DNA of 64,000 bases from Trichosporon coremiiforme (Eukaryota; Basidiomycota; Tremellomycetes; Trichosporonales; Trichosporonaceae), in contig BCJJ01000014.1 of assembly GCA_039545355.1 (NCBI GenBank), positions 499,914 to 563,913 on the forward strand. Reading direction: 5' to 3'. The position numbers and the translations under genes were made by a program. This document shows positions 43,811 to 55,036 of the stretch, piece by piece (within the stretch, counting starts at the first letter, position 1; each line of letters begins with the position of its first letter). The notes beneath the pieces were generated by a model. That model did not search any database, had not been told where the DNA came from, and worked only from the letters and a program-made list of their open reading frames with translations.

Positions 43811-45411
43811 ATGACCCTCACCGCACTCGACACGCCGTATCAGCTCACGCCGGAGCAGAAGGAGAGCTTCGAGCGCAACGGCTTCCTCCACCTCCCCGAC
43901 GTCCTCAGCGCCGACCAGGTCAAGAGCCTCCAGCAATGGAGCAAGGAGGTGCACGACTGGCCCTCGCGTCCCGGAGAACATATGCCCTACGACGAGGTCC
44001 GCGCCGACGGCACCACCGGCCTCTGTCGTACTGAGAGTGAGCCTTCACCCCACCTTCCTTCCCTTCCGCCCCCTGTCCATGCTGACCCCCAGACTATGCC
44101 AACTACCACGACGGCTTCAACTCTCTCTTCCGTGGCGAGCGTCTCGTCGGTCTCCTCTCCGAGCTAATGGGCGAGCGCGCGATCCTCTTCAAGGAGAAGA
44201 TCAATTACAAGGAGCCGGGCGGCTCTGGCGGTTTCGACGCGCACATCGACTCGACGGCGTACAACCACGCCGGCGCCGTGCGCCACCAGACCTTCCTCAT
44301 GGCTGTCGACGACATGACGCCGGAGAACGGATGCCTCGACGTCGTCCCCGGTTCGCACAAGGTGCAGGTCCCGATCGCGGCCGACAAGTGCATCGCGAAG
44401 GACTGGGAGGCGGCTCAGACCTGGGTCCCTGTCCCGATGAAGGCGGGCGACCTCCTTGTCTTTGGATCGTATCTCGCCCACCGCTCTGGTCCCAACAACA
44501 GCCCCCGCCCCCGCGCGGCCATCTACGCGACGTACAACGGCGAGAGCGAGGGCGACAAGCACGACAGCTACTATGCCCACCGCCGTCGTGTCTGGCCGCC
44601 GACCAAGGAGCGCGTCCCGGGCGTCGACTACAGCGAGGGCGCGATGACTTATGCTTTCGGATCCCCCATGGCAGGTGGCAAGGAGATGATCGAGAACACG
44701 ATCAGAAGCCAGAACCTGAAGTCTCAGAAGACGCGAGAGGAGACGGCCGACACGGTTCTTGGCGTCATTGAAGCGTAAATATCGCAAACTGCTTGTAGGA
44801 AGGAGATGTAACATATGCTGACTCGGACACAGGCAGGGTGACGCGGACTACATCGGGGAGAGCATCAGTCAGCTCGAGCACGCGCTCCAGGCGGCGGCAC
44901 AGGCTCAGAACGAGGGTGAGTTTTGTCTCCCTTCAGTCATCTCTTCTCAACCCTTACTCACACTGACATCCCAGGCGCTGACGACGCTACCATCGTCGCC
45001 GCACTCTTGCACGACATCGGGCAGTTCATCCCCCACGACAACGCAAAGGAAATGATGACCGAGGGCGGGTCATTAGGCAAGATGTCCCACGAGGCAGTCG
45101 GTGAGGAGTACTTGCGCAAGCTCGGATTCCCGGCCAAGGTCTCCGAGCTCGTCGGGTCTCACGTCGTCGCCAAGCGATACCTGACCGCCACGAGGCCCGA
45201 ATACCTCGCCGCACTGAGCAAGGCGTCTCAGGGCAGTCTGCGGTTTCAGGGCGGTCCGTTCAATCCTCAGCAAGTGAAGGAGTTTGAGAACGACCCGCTC
45301 TTCAAAGAGAAGGTCCAGCTCCGGCTCTGGGACGACAGGGCGAAGGAAGTCGATGCCCAGGTTCCGGACCTCAGGAGCTATCGCGATACCATCATTCGTG
45401 TGCTTGCCTGA
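43811..45411 (+). CDS. Fused PhyH-type Fe/2OG dioxygenase and PhnZ/TmpB-type HD diiron oxygenase
   Basis: Four exons (43811-44036, 44093-44774, 44833-44915, 44975-45411) total 1,428 nt, giving 475 residues. Residues 1-300 are a phytanoyl-CoA-dioxygenase-like domain with the iron ligands H126-x-D128 and H205 and a 2-oxoglutarate Arg near 216. Residues 304-475 are an HD-domain oxygenase: DYIGE (Y309, E312), QLEH319, LLH343D344, SH369E, GSH393VVAKRY (K397) and LWD450. From memory, bacterial PhnZ uses Y24/E27 and H34, H58, D59, H80, H104, D161 with K108; the spacings agree except for a 4-residue insertion. In bacteria PhnY+PhnZ turn 2-aminoethylphosphonate into glycine and phosphate, and TmpA+TmpB do likewise for the trimethyl analogue. 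Here both steps sit in one chain. The HD part has no in-frame start of its own. Substrate is unproven. Confidence 0.85.
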
Positions 45412-46080
45412 GTGAGAGTGACTTGTATATCCCGAAGGAAGATATCTGCAGATGAGATAGTAATGAGTTGGACGTCAGATGTGCATAGGATCCAGGATCA
45501 GGTCGGCTGGTGAGCGTGGTCGATTGTATGAACAAGTATCCAGCTCTCAGCGGCCGTATGCTTTGCCTGTGCTCAACGGCCGACGAGGTCAGACACTTGT
45601 GAAGCGTCTCCATCGATGTCAGCGACTTCAGCGACAAGATGCGGAGTACCCCTGCAGAAGATGGTGCAGAACCGGGGGCATGCCGAGCAAGTGCGGAATT
45701 CGGCTCCCTCGGCGTTCTACGCTACGTGCGCCTCGTGATCTACCCCATCGGCCATGTCCGTCAAGACTCCAACGGAACCCATTCTCCCGCATTCGCTCCC
45801 ACACTAGACATGCAGCTGGGCATCGGGCGCCGTGTGTCGCCAAGAGTAGTCCGGCTAATGTCCTCTCCCGGTCTTGATTAGGAACGCATCATTACATACT
45901 CTGCTTACCCCCGATCATGTGGGGAAGCTGCGCACACAAGTGACCCAGACACAGAGCCGGGGGTTTTGAACACCGATCCCGAACGGCCATCCTTGCATAT
46001 CAGCCTACGACCTCTTGGCTCGGTGGGCCATCTTATGTCTCTGTTGCAACATCCGTCAGAAACACAACGGGACAACGGCA
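45412..46080. other. Intergenic, upstream of AtuA-like gene
   Basis: 669 bp between co-oriented genes. The frame of the AtuA-like gene stays open upstream to 46015, but the Met at 46081 gives the better start. No RNA or repeat was recognised. Confidence 0.55.
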
Positions 46081-48180
46081 ATGGGCACAATCGACAAGGG
46101 GCCGTGCAGGATTGCTGCGTTCAGCGGATACACGGGCGATCGGTTCGATGCGCTCAAGACGCAGGCGGAGGGGAGTGGGGCGCCCATCCTCTTTGGGGAC
46201 TACTTGGCTGAGATGGTGAGTACTCACTGAGCGCGTGCTAAGCTTGCGGTTGGTCTCCAGCCGCAATAGCTGGGTCGCGGTGGCTGTCTACGATCAAGCT
46301 CCACTCCACCCTCAGCTAACAGTAGAACATCGCCTGGCGCGCTCTCGAGATCAAGGACGACCCGAAACTAGGCTACGAGCGTCCCTTCCTGGCACACCTG
46401 CAGATCGCAGCCCAGGCAATCGCCAAGAACAAGTGCAAAGTCCTGACCAACGCGGGCGCGCTCAATCCCAAAGGGCTAGCCGAAGCTGTCGTGCAGCTCC
46501 TCGCGTCGCAGAACATCCACCTGAAAGTCGCCTGGGTCGAGGGCGACAACATTATCGACCGCCTCGAGGAGCTCGAGGGCAAGGGCGAGACGTTCACGCA
46601 CCTCGAGGGCGATGGGCGCGCCCTGTCGGGCTGGGGCGAGAAACCCCTCACGGCCAACGCGTACATCGGCGCACGTGGGGTGCATGCTGCCCTTGAGGCG
46701 GGGGCCGACATTGTGATCAGCGGACGGTGCACTGATGCTTCGCCAATTGTGGCTGCGGCTGCGTGGTGGCACGGGTGGAAGTGGGACAACTATGATGCGC
46801 TCGCTGGCGCGCTCGTTGCGGGGCATTGTATCGTGAGTGTGGGCACCAGACGAGCGTAGCGAGACCGCTGTCGTGGAAACTCGAGTGGCCATTGCGCTAG
46901 CCCAGTCAGGACCTAATGAAGGGATGTGCTAACAGTCGCAGGAGTGCGGCGCCTACGTGACGGGCGGCAACACCTCGGGCTTCAAGTCGTTCAAGGACAA
47001 CTACCACCACTTTGCCATGGGCATTGCCGAGATCGCGTCCGACGGCACCTTCATCATCACGAAGCAGCCCAACTCGAACGGTTTCAACGGCATGGTCACG
47101 GACGTTACTGTGCGGTCCCAGATCCTGTACGAGATCCAAGGAAACGTGAGCAACATTCCACAGAGCAATGATTGACGCCAGATCTACCTCAACCCCGACG
47201 TGCAGGGTATCCTGGACGATATCACGGTGACGAACGTGGGCCCCGACCGCGTCGAGGTCACTGGTATCCGCGGGGCTGCGCCGCCTTCAACGACCAAGGT
47301 CGCCATCTGTGCTGTGGCCGGCTACCAGGCCGAGACAATGTACTTCGCGACCGGCCTAGACGTGACAGAGAAGTTTGACACGATCCGGCTGCAGATCAAG
47401 AAGAACCTGGGCGATAAGGTGCTGTCGCAATTCACAACGTTCGACATTACGCAGTACGGCGTGGCCAAGGAGAATCCCGAGAACGAGGCTCTGGGCACGG
47501 CCATGCTATACATCTTCGCGCAGGCTAAGAACAAGGAGGCGTTCGGGCCTGTTGGCTCGCTCACGGCCCTTGTGCACCGCGAGGGCCTGGGGCATTACCC
47601 CGGCATGCACACGTTCATGGACAGCCGCATCGCACAGCCAAAGCCATACATCGAGTACTGGCCTGGTGTCGTGTCGCAATCCCATCTACCCATGACTGTC
47701 CGTTTCGTGGGCTCCGACGAGGTCATCAACGTCGCGCCCGTCGGCGCGCAGAACGAGACAATCGCAGTGATCCCGCAGAAGGACTACGACCCGTCGATCA
47801 CCCTGAAGCCGGGTGAGTTTGGGTCCACGACCCGCACCGCGATCGGCCACGTCGTCCACGCCCGCTCGGGCGATAAGGGCGGCAACGCCAACGTCGGCTT
47901 CTTCGTGCCCCGCAACGCGTCGGGGGAGTATGACTGGCTCCGCGGCTTGTTGAGCAAGCAGACGCTGATCGAGATGCTCGGAGAGGAGTATCAGGACAAC
48001 AGGATTGAGCGCGTCGAGTTCCCGGGCATGCTGGCTGTGCACTTTGTCATTCACGACTATCTTGGCAAAGGGGTTAGTAGTACGGCCAGGCTGGACAGCT
48101 TGGCTAAGAGTGTCGCCGAGTATCTCAGGGCCAAGTGGGTGGACGTGCCCGACAAGTTTTTGCTGAGGGGTAAGTTGTAG
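46081..48180 (+). CDS. AtuA-like (DUF1446) protein with C-terminal AtuA-like ferredoxin-fold domain
   Basis: Four exons (46081-46215, 46326-46832, 46942-47145, 47182-48180) give 614 residues. The N-terminal three quarters match the AtuA/DUF1446 family: RIAAFSGYTGDRFDALK, LTNAGALNPKGLAEAV, VAWVEGDNI, NAYIGARGVHAALEAGADIVISGRCTDA, ECGAYVTGGNTSGFK. The last 110 residues (AIGHVVHARSGDKGGNANVG) match the small AtuA-like domain fused to it in many eukaryotes. AtuA is required for acyclic-terpene (citronellol/geraniol) catabolism in Pseudomonas; its reaction is unsettled, and fungal members are uncharacterised. No targeting signal is seen. It follows the fusion oxygenase on the same strand, 669 bp downstream. 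Confidence 0.9.
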
Positions 48181-48470
48181 TTGAAGTGTGGATCAGCAGT
48201 CCGTAAAGTTCATGCAACGAGATGCCGAACTGCGGTGCAATGGACGTGAACAGTCGCCTCCGTCACCAGCTACAGCACCATTCACACTGTATACTTCTTG
48301 CATGCTTGTCTTTGTACATTATACGACTCTATACACATAGCCATAGGCCTCCAATTGGACGTCGCTCGCCGCTGTATTCTCGGCGCGATTCGTAAACCTT
48401 CCCTTAAAGACATGATATCGGACACGTAGACTTCTTCTTTCCCTCTCGTTGGACCCGCTGGCGGAGCCGT

Positions 48471-50204
48471 CTACGATGACTCGGCGGGAATGTTCTTCTT
48501 GAACCACTGTGATGTCAGCTTTGCTCTCGCATCTCGGTGCATTCTCGGCGCATGTCCCCTTTCGCCCTCCGTCATCTGGCCGGGCGACGTCTGCGGGGCC
48601 CTAAACAACGCCCCGTCCCAATCGGGCCGATACTGCGTCCGTCGCTCGGTCCGGCTCGGGGTAGATAGGACACCGCCTCGGCGCTCATGCAACTCACCTC
48701 GCTGACAGCGTACGCCGAGTCCTTGGGCGTGCGCTCGAACGTGTCGTAGTCGACGCGGACGCATCCGAAGCGCGGGCCGAGTCCAGACGCCCACTCAAAG
48801 TTGTCATGGAACGACCAGGCAAAGTAGGAGCGAATGTCGGCGCCGTCCTCGACCGCGCCCTTGACGGCATCAAGGTAGCCGCGGTAGTACGTGACGCGGT
48901 CCGCGTCCTTGACGGCCTCGGCGGCGCTCAGGTCCGACTCGCCCTTGACGGCGTACCCGTTCTCGGTGATGTAGATCGGCATCTTGTACTTTTTGTAAAG
49001 GTAGTTGAGGTGCTTCCTGAATCCCCAGGGGACGTCGCGGAGCCATCCGAGGTCGCTCTTGGGCCCGATCTCGGACCCGTCAGGACGGTCAAAGCACAGC
49101 GTCGTGTTGCCGTTGATCTCGTCCTCGACGACGCAGCCCGCCTTGATCGTGTTCGTCGTGTAGAAGTTGCACCCGTAAAAGTCGCTCGAGCCGTGGACCA
49201 GCTTCAGCTCCTCCTCGGTAAACGTCGGCAGGCGGTCGGCGAGCATCTTGCGCATCGAGGCGGGGTAGTTGTGGCCGAGGTAGATCGGGTCCGCGAACCA
49301 GCCGATCGCGGCGTCCATCTTGTCCTGCGCCGCCTGAATGTTCTCGGGCGACTCGTCCCAGGGCTCGACCCAGTCACCGTTGAGGGTGATACCGATCTCG
49401 CCCTTCTGCGTCGGCTTGAACTCCTCGCGGTAGATCTTCACGGCGTGGGCGTGCGCGAGGATGAGGTTGTGGCCCACGATCCAAGGCTCAGAGTTGGACT
49501 TGTGGCCGGGGGCAAAGGCGCCAGCGTAGTGGCCAAGACCGGCGACGACCCACGGCTCGTTCAGCGTAAGCCAGTGCTTGACCTTGCCGCCCCAGCGGTC
49601 GAAGCAGAGACGCGCATAGCGCTCAAAGTCGGGGATGATGCGGCGAGACAGCCAGCCGCCGTACTTCTTGTACAGAGCCAGGGGGAGATCCCAGTGGTAC
49701 AGCGTCACGAAGGGCGTAATGCCGAGGCGGAGACACTCGTCGATGACATTGTCGTAGAACTTGAGTCCCTCCTCGTTGACGGGGTCCTCGGCGCCGCCGT
49801 TGGGGATGACGCGCGGCCATGCGATCGAGAAGCGGTACGAGTTGACGCCGAGAGACTTCATGACTGGACGTTAGCAAGTGCCAGTGGCGGGAGGAAGGCT
49901 CTGCGCAATGTCGGGTAGATCGACTGGCGAGCTAGCGCCGCCAGGCAGCTAATGCGGAGCAGCCACAGCGTGCGAGCAACTCACGGGCGAGATCCTCCTT
50001 GTAGTGGGTGTAGAAGTCCGTCGTGCGCGAGACCTTGGTGCCGTCGGCAATGGCGCCAGGCTTCTCGCAGAAGTAGTCCCAGATGCTGTCGCCCTTTCCG
50101 CCAGCGATGTCCTGCTCCTTGCTTCCAGACTCCATCTGGGCCGACGCCGTAGCGAAGCCCCACATGAAGTCGGGGCGGATCTCGGGCTTGCTGTCGATAG
50201 TCAT
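48471..50204 (-). CDS. GH1 beta-glucosidase / beta-glycosidase
   Basis: Retaining glycoside hydrolase family 1. Three exons (50204-49985, 49863-48698, 48506-48471) give 473 residues, the usual size for single-domain GH1. Visible are FMWGFATASAQMES, the acid/base in WLTLNEPW, the nucleophile in YITENGYAVKG, and the aglycone-side AWSFHDNFEWASGLGPRFG. There is no signal peptide, so the enzyme is probably cytosolic and acts on imported disaccharides or aryl glucosides. It converges on the AtuA-like gene with 290 bp between stop codons, and lies downstream of the galactonate-dehydratase-like gene on the same strand. Confidence 0.94.
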
Positions 50205-50924
50205 TGTGTTTTCCGGTCGTTCAGTCGCTCAGTCGTTCCAGTCAGGTCGCTCGGTCCGGGTCTTTGTCGAGAGCCGAATGAGTGTGAGTTAAAGAGTGAG
50301 TGAGAGTAAGGGTGTATCGAGCAAGCTCGAGGGGGTTTGGGGGTGCCAGGCAGCTCGAGGACATCTTTATAGCTCGTCGGAGAGCCGGCAGGCAAACTGG
50401 GCGAGAAACGCGCCGGCGCCGGAGTATGGATGGCGGAGCGAGCAAACGGCCCTGGTTGTCTCGTGGACGAGGGGCAAGACGAGGGCGGCGAAAACATAGC
50501 GGACATGAGGGAGTGTTGGCCCGGGGATACTCCGAGCTTCATCCGGGAGAAATCGGCCCGTTTAACGGCCCCCGCTCACCTCCGCCAGCCGTGCAGACCC
50601 CGTAGACCCATGCCCCAATCTCCGTCCCCCGCATTCTGCAGCTATGATACACGGACAGCTTCGCGCAGATCCGCAGTGCATTGATTGAGCTGACAAAACT
50701 TTCCGACACATGCACACGAGCGGGTCGAGCGCCGATACACTGCGGCGAACATTGTCTCGCCTACTCACGCCAGTGTGCACAGTGTGTGGCCCCGTACCCC
50801 CCGTAGCTCCACGGAGAGCCGACCTGGCGGCAAACCGGCCCATTTTTCTCCCCACACTCACACATACATTCGGGCCATATCTTATCTAAACTGTGGGCCA
50901 CCATGGGCACTATGGCTTTATGCG
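50205..50924. other. Intergenic, GH1 promoter
   Basis: 720 bp between two minus-strand genes. Immediately before the GH1 start are small tandem repeats of CGGTCGTTCAGTCGCTCAGT type (50215-50250). No other feature was recognised. Confidence 0.55.
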
Positions 50925-52663
50925 CTACCACTCGCGCACTGCGCCATCGGGGCCTCGGAAGACGGGGTTCTGCCATGGGTCCAGCTTGCCCGCCTCCTCT
51001 GCTTCGGCGCGAATGCGGTCCTCGTCCAGCTCGATGCCAAGCCCGGGGCCCGTCAGGAGCGAGATGTGCCCCTCCTTGACCTCGAAGACCTCGGGATTCT
51101 TCATGTACGTGAACAGGTCGGCTCCGACGTTGTAGTGCATCTGATTGTCAGCGCGGTCATGGGGTGCGAGTGGAATGGCACCACGGGTCATATCGGGATT
51201 GCGAAATATCCAGACGTGCCCGTGTCACAACAAAGCCCCACCTTCCAGCTCATCTCGCAGATGACAAAGTTCGGGGTACTGAAGCCGACCTGCAGCGAGG
51301 CGGCGAAAGCAATAGGCCCTGGTCGTCAGCTTTGCTAACACTAGTGACAGGGGAGCGGCACTCTGCATTCCAGGACCATGCGAATCCATGGGTCCCCCCT
51401 GTTCGATCGATCGCTCGGTGGGCTCGCTTCCAGCTCGGCAGCGCTGGCGGCCTGACGGCATCGGGGCTTCCGTCGAGCTTCGTACTCACCTAGAGGACAG
51501 TGCGGTGCCACACCGATATCGTAAGCCCTATGCATTAGTCTCGGCGTGCATGCATGGGTAGTCGGGGGCGTGACTCACTCGGCCATAATGGCAATCTTGC
51601 GCGTTTCCGAGATGCCGCCCGCGTGGGCGATATCCGGCTGGATGATATCGATACAGCCAGCCTCAAAGTAGGGCCGCACATCGGCACGAGTGAACAGACG
51701 TTCTCCAAGCTGTCATGAGCGCGGGATCCGGGAGACACTCACGGCTATGGGAATAGATGTTTTGTTGTACAAGTCCTTCATCTCGTTGACGAGACCGGGT
51801 AGCAGCGGCTCCTCGATGAACAGCGGGCGGTGAGGCTCCAGCTGCTGCGCGAGCTGCTTCGCCATGGTCTTGTGAACGCGACCGTGAAAGTCGAGTCCCG
51901 CGTCCATGCCCAGACTCTTGATGTCTGCGAGACGCTGGACGGTCTCGTCGAGCGCGTGCGGGGAGTCGAGCCAGCCGATCGACTCGGTCGCATTCATCTT
52001 GACTTTCGTGAACCCCTGCGCCTTGCGCACCTTGGCCTGCTCGAGTACGTCGGACGGACGGTCGCCACCGACCCACCCATACACCTCGCAACGCTCCCGC
52101 ACGGCGCCTCCAAGCAGCTGCCAGACGGGGACGCCGAGCACCTTCCCTTTGATGTCCCTTCCGTCAGCTTAGGTTCAGCCACAGTGGGCCGTGGTGGGCT
52201 TGCCGCGCACATCGGGCCAGGAACTCACCACAGCGCGATGTCGATGCCAGACATGGCCGACATGAGGACCTCGCCTCCACGGTAGAATCGATGCCGGTAC
52301 AGGTACGTGTAGATGTCCTCGATGTTGAGTGCGTCCCACCCCACAATGCTGGCATTAGCGGGAACGAAGGTCTCCGAGGCGGGAGGTAACTCACCGGCGC
52401 TCAATGTCCTTCAGTGTGCCTTGGACTGCCTCGGTGTGACCCTCCAGTGTGCCTTCTCCCCAACCTACGACGCCGCCCTCTGTCTCGATTCGCACAAACA
52501 GCCATCGCGGACGTATGTAGAAGTTCTCTACCTTCTTGATCAGTGTCGAGCCAGGGATCCGAGCGGAAGGGTGGGGCTGGATGGGTGCGGAGCCTCGGAT
52601 TCCTGCCTTATACCTAGCAGCAAGCTCCGAGGGGGGAAGATAGATGGCCTCGCGATCCATCAT
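50925..52663 (-). CDS. Galactonate-dehydratase-like enolase-superfamily enzyme
   Basis: Mandelate-racemase/enolase family member closest to bacterial DgoD (D-galactonate dehydratase). About seven exons give roughly 420 residues. The start [13 protein letters not shown] is chosen; DgoD-like homology begins at [20 protein letters not shown]. Signature segments are [52 protein letters not shown] (metal Asp and catalytic His), [29 protein letters not shown] and VAPHCPLGP (catalytic His), ending AVREW. All catalytic positions known from DgoD appear intact. The enzyme removes water from a sugar acid to give a 2-keto-3-deoxy sugar acid; D-galactonate is the best guess. Fungal sugar-acid routes with this family are less common than the L-galactonate type. 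Confidence 0.88.
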
Positions 52664-53357
52664 GGTGAGTGATGATGCGGAAGGTGGGCTGTGGGCTACC
52701 TCGAAGGTGTTGTTGTATGCTGTTGAGACACGGTTAGTGAGACAGTCCGGCAAGTCGGGCCGGACTTGCCGCAGCCGTGAGATGCCGGAGGACCGGAGTT
52801 GGCCGTCGGCGACCACGAGAAAGCCACGAGAGCGCTGAGCGCAAAGGCAGGCACCGTTGCCTGCTCACCACTTGCTGGGTGTCAATGTGACCTCGATCTT
52901 ATTAATGGACTGACGTCGCATTCCGAGAGTCAAGGTTGAGAGTTCAGAGGTTGTTCAATAATGACCGACACAAAGCAGGTGGATAGTGCGATGATGAGTT
53001 GGAAGAGGTGTCCGACTTGTGACCTGGTTACGAGAGATGTCTCAGATTTTATGCTTGGAAGGTGCGATTAAATGGGATTGGAAGGAGGAGTGAAACCACC
53101 GAGGGGTCGAAATGTGTGTGGTGGGTTCGAAGATCGGAGGCGTTTGAAGGACCCGGGGGAGCCCTTGAGGGAAGAGGGAAGGATGGGTTCAAGAAACGAG
53201 GACAGCGTCGGGGGTTGGATGTCGGTGCAGTGATCGGTCGAGAGGAGGTCGACGGGGTTCGGGACAGAGTCACGTACAAGGGAAGGGGGGCTTGGAATGG
53301 CGTCTTTTGTCAGTGAAGGGGTGCGTGTGTGTGTGTGTACGTATGACAGTCACGGCC

Positions 53358-53373
53358 GGGGGGGGGGGGGGGG
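53358..53373. repeat. Homopolymer G16
   Basis: Sixteen consecutive G within non-coding DNA, flanked by GGCC and followed by CGGCCGGGC. Possible G-quadruplex and probable length polymorphism. Confidence 0.85.
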
Positions 53374-53580
53374 CGGCCGGGCAGGCGGTGTGCAGCCGGG
53401 AGGGCATGGGAGTACGGTGGTAGGCTGTCGAGGACAGCGAAGAGAGAGCACGTACGCACTATTCGGTCCACATTAACAAACAAGGTTTATGAAGGTACTC
53501 TTTTGGCCAGGGGAGGCACGTGGGGACACCGGCCTCGCTGGGCTCTCCCTCTGCACAACTGCTCTGCACCAAGCAGTCGG

Positions 53581-53630
53581 TCCCTGGTTGTCCCTGGTTG
53601 TCCCTGGTTGTCCCTTGGTGTCCCTGGTGG
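53581..53630. repeat. Five copies of a 10-bp unit, TCCCTGGTTG type
   Basis: Three perfect TCCCTGGTTG units are followed by two variants (TCCCTTGGTG, TCCCTGGTGG). The period is the same as that of the 28654-28693 repeat, but the sequence is unrelated. Confidence 0.88.
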
Positions 53631-55036
53631 GAGCCCTGGGAGACTGACGTGCGACACAAGGAACAACGAGTACCTTAGGAACCGAGCCTCACCGCCCTTA
53701 CAACACGTCAACCTCTCCATCCCCCATCATCCCCCATCCCCCCAGGCTCTTGCCTCTTGCTTTGCTCGATCTCGATCCGCCACACCCCGCATCCGCCCAA
53801 GGCGCCCAGAGCGACCCCGACCCGAATGGCCGAATGCGCCAATGCCAACCCGGTCCTGGCCTGCCGTAACTCGACTGCGTTCCTCGCTTGACTACCCTCA
53901 TGCCCAACCACCGTCGGCACTCTTCAATCAACCTCCATCGTCCACTTGCCCTCCAGCGTCCGACTATTCTTGTTCGGCCACTGTACGGCACTGTGGGTCC
54001 AATCCTGCCACTTGTCCTGACCTCGTCCCCTCCAGACCCTCAGCCCTCTCCTTGCTCCGCACACTGCACACCGCACGCCTGCTCAGCTGCCCTGCGATCA
54101 CTTGTGTCATCCGGATCCTGACAGACCGACCCGACCGCGCAATCGTAAAAAGCACTACCAGACTATACCCGACCATTTGTGGCCGCCCGTCAACACTAAT
54201 CAAGCAATCTTAAATCGCCGCCAGCAGGGACACGTCCCTCAACCCTCCGTGTCCAAGCCTCCTGGGCTCCTCCGCGTCCGTCATCGACTCCTCCTGGTCT
54301 CTCTCAGTCCCTCGCCGTCCCTCGCCGTCCCTAACTTGTCCCTCGCTGTTCTCCTAGATCCTGCGATCCTACGATCCTACTTCCCTCCTTCTGCTATCAC
54401 ACGCGCATCGACCTCCTGACCTCCTGGCCTGCTTCCCTCCCCTCCCGGCTCCGGCACTACATGCGCTGCGGTCTGCGCTTTGGGTAGCGCTGTGCGGTAT
54501 CCGGTTGACGTCTCGTAACTCGTCTCCTCTGGTACCTTGGGTCCTTGGCTCCGCCTGCATTTGAGTTTTGGCTCGCGACCAGCTCGACCCTGCCGTGCGA
54601 CTACCGCGGCCAGGTATCGTACACACACTCTCTCTGAGCACTGAGGCTGTGATTACTCATTACCCAAAACTGGCCACTGCGTTTGTTGTCACGACTTTCA
54701 ACTATCCCCCTCATTCCTCTCGACGTGCTCTCTTTCCCATTCCCAATCTTCGTCCTTATCCACGCCTCGCCGCTTACTCGACCGTCGATCATCCGCCGTC
54801 ACCTCCCAGCGCACAGATAAAAGGGTCGGCTGTGGTCGCCCAGCGAGGCTGTAGCCGCGCATCGTCTGCACTCCACCGTGTCGCGCGCCGAGCTAGCGCA
54901 CAGTCAGACTCTGAACAACCGATCGGCTCTTGCAAGCCTCGACAACCTCGTGCATTCAATCCACTAGCCCAGGCGCTCAGATACCGACGCGCACCACTCT
55001 CGTCACCTCGTCATCTCTCAACCCATCACCCTACCC

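Larger units (their letters stand above)
52664..55036. other. Divergent intergenic region with simple repeats
   Basis: 2.4 kb between divergent genes. It contains a (GT)n stretch near 53322-53338, a 16-G run, a 10-bp tandem repeat at 53581-53630, and a long CT-rich leader from about 53700 to 55030. A 236-codon plus ORF at 53503-54213 follows the low-complexity C/T tract and lacks coding character. No gene was recognised. Confidence 0.5.

Noticed and set aside
43811..44778. Stand-alone phytanoyl-CoA dioxygenase gene ending at the TAA at 44778
   Set aside because: The TAA lies inside a splice-competent intron; without splicing the HD domain has no in-frame start. Kept only as a possible retained-intron isoform.
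44164..44814. 216-codon minus-strand ORF over the fusion oxygenase
   Set aside because: Antisense shadow; Arg/Leu/Val-rich with no family features.
53503..54213. 236-codon plus ORF before the first SET-like paralogue
   Set aside because: Explained by the low-complexity C/T-rich tract lacking stops; Pro/Ser/Thr/Arg composition only.
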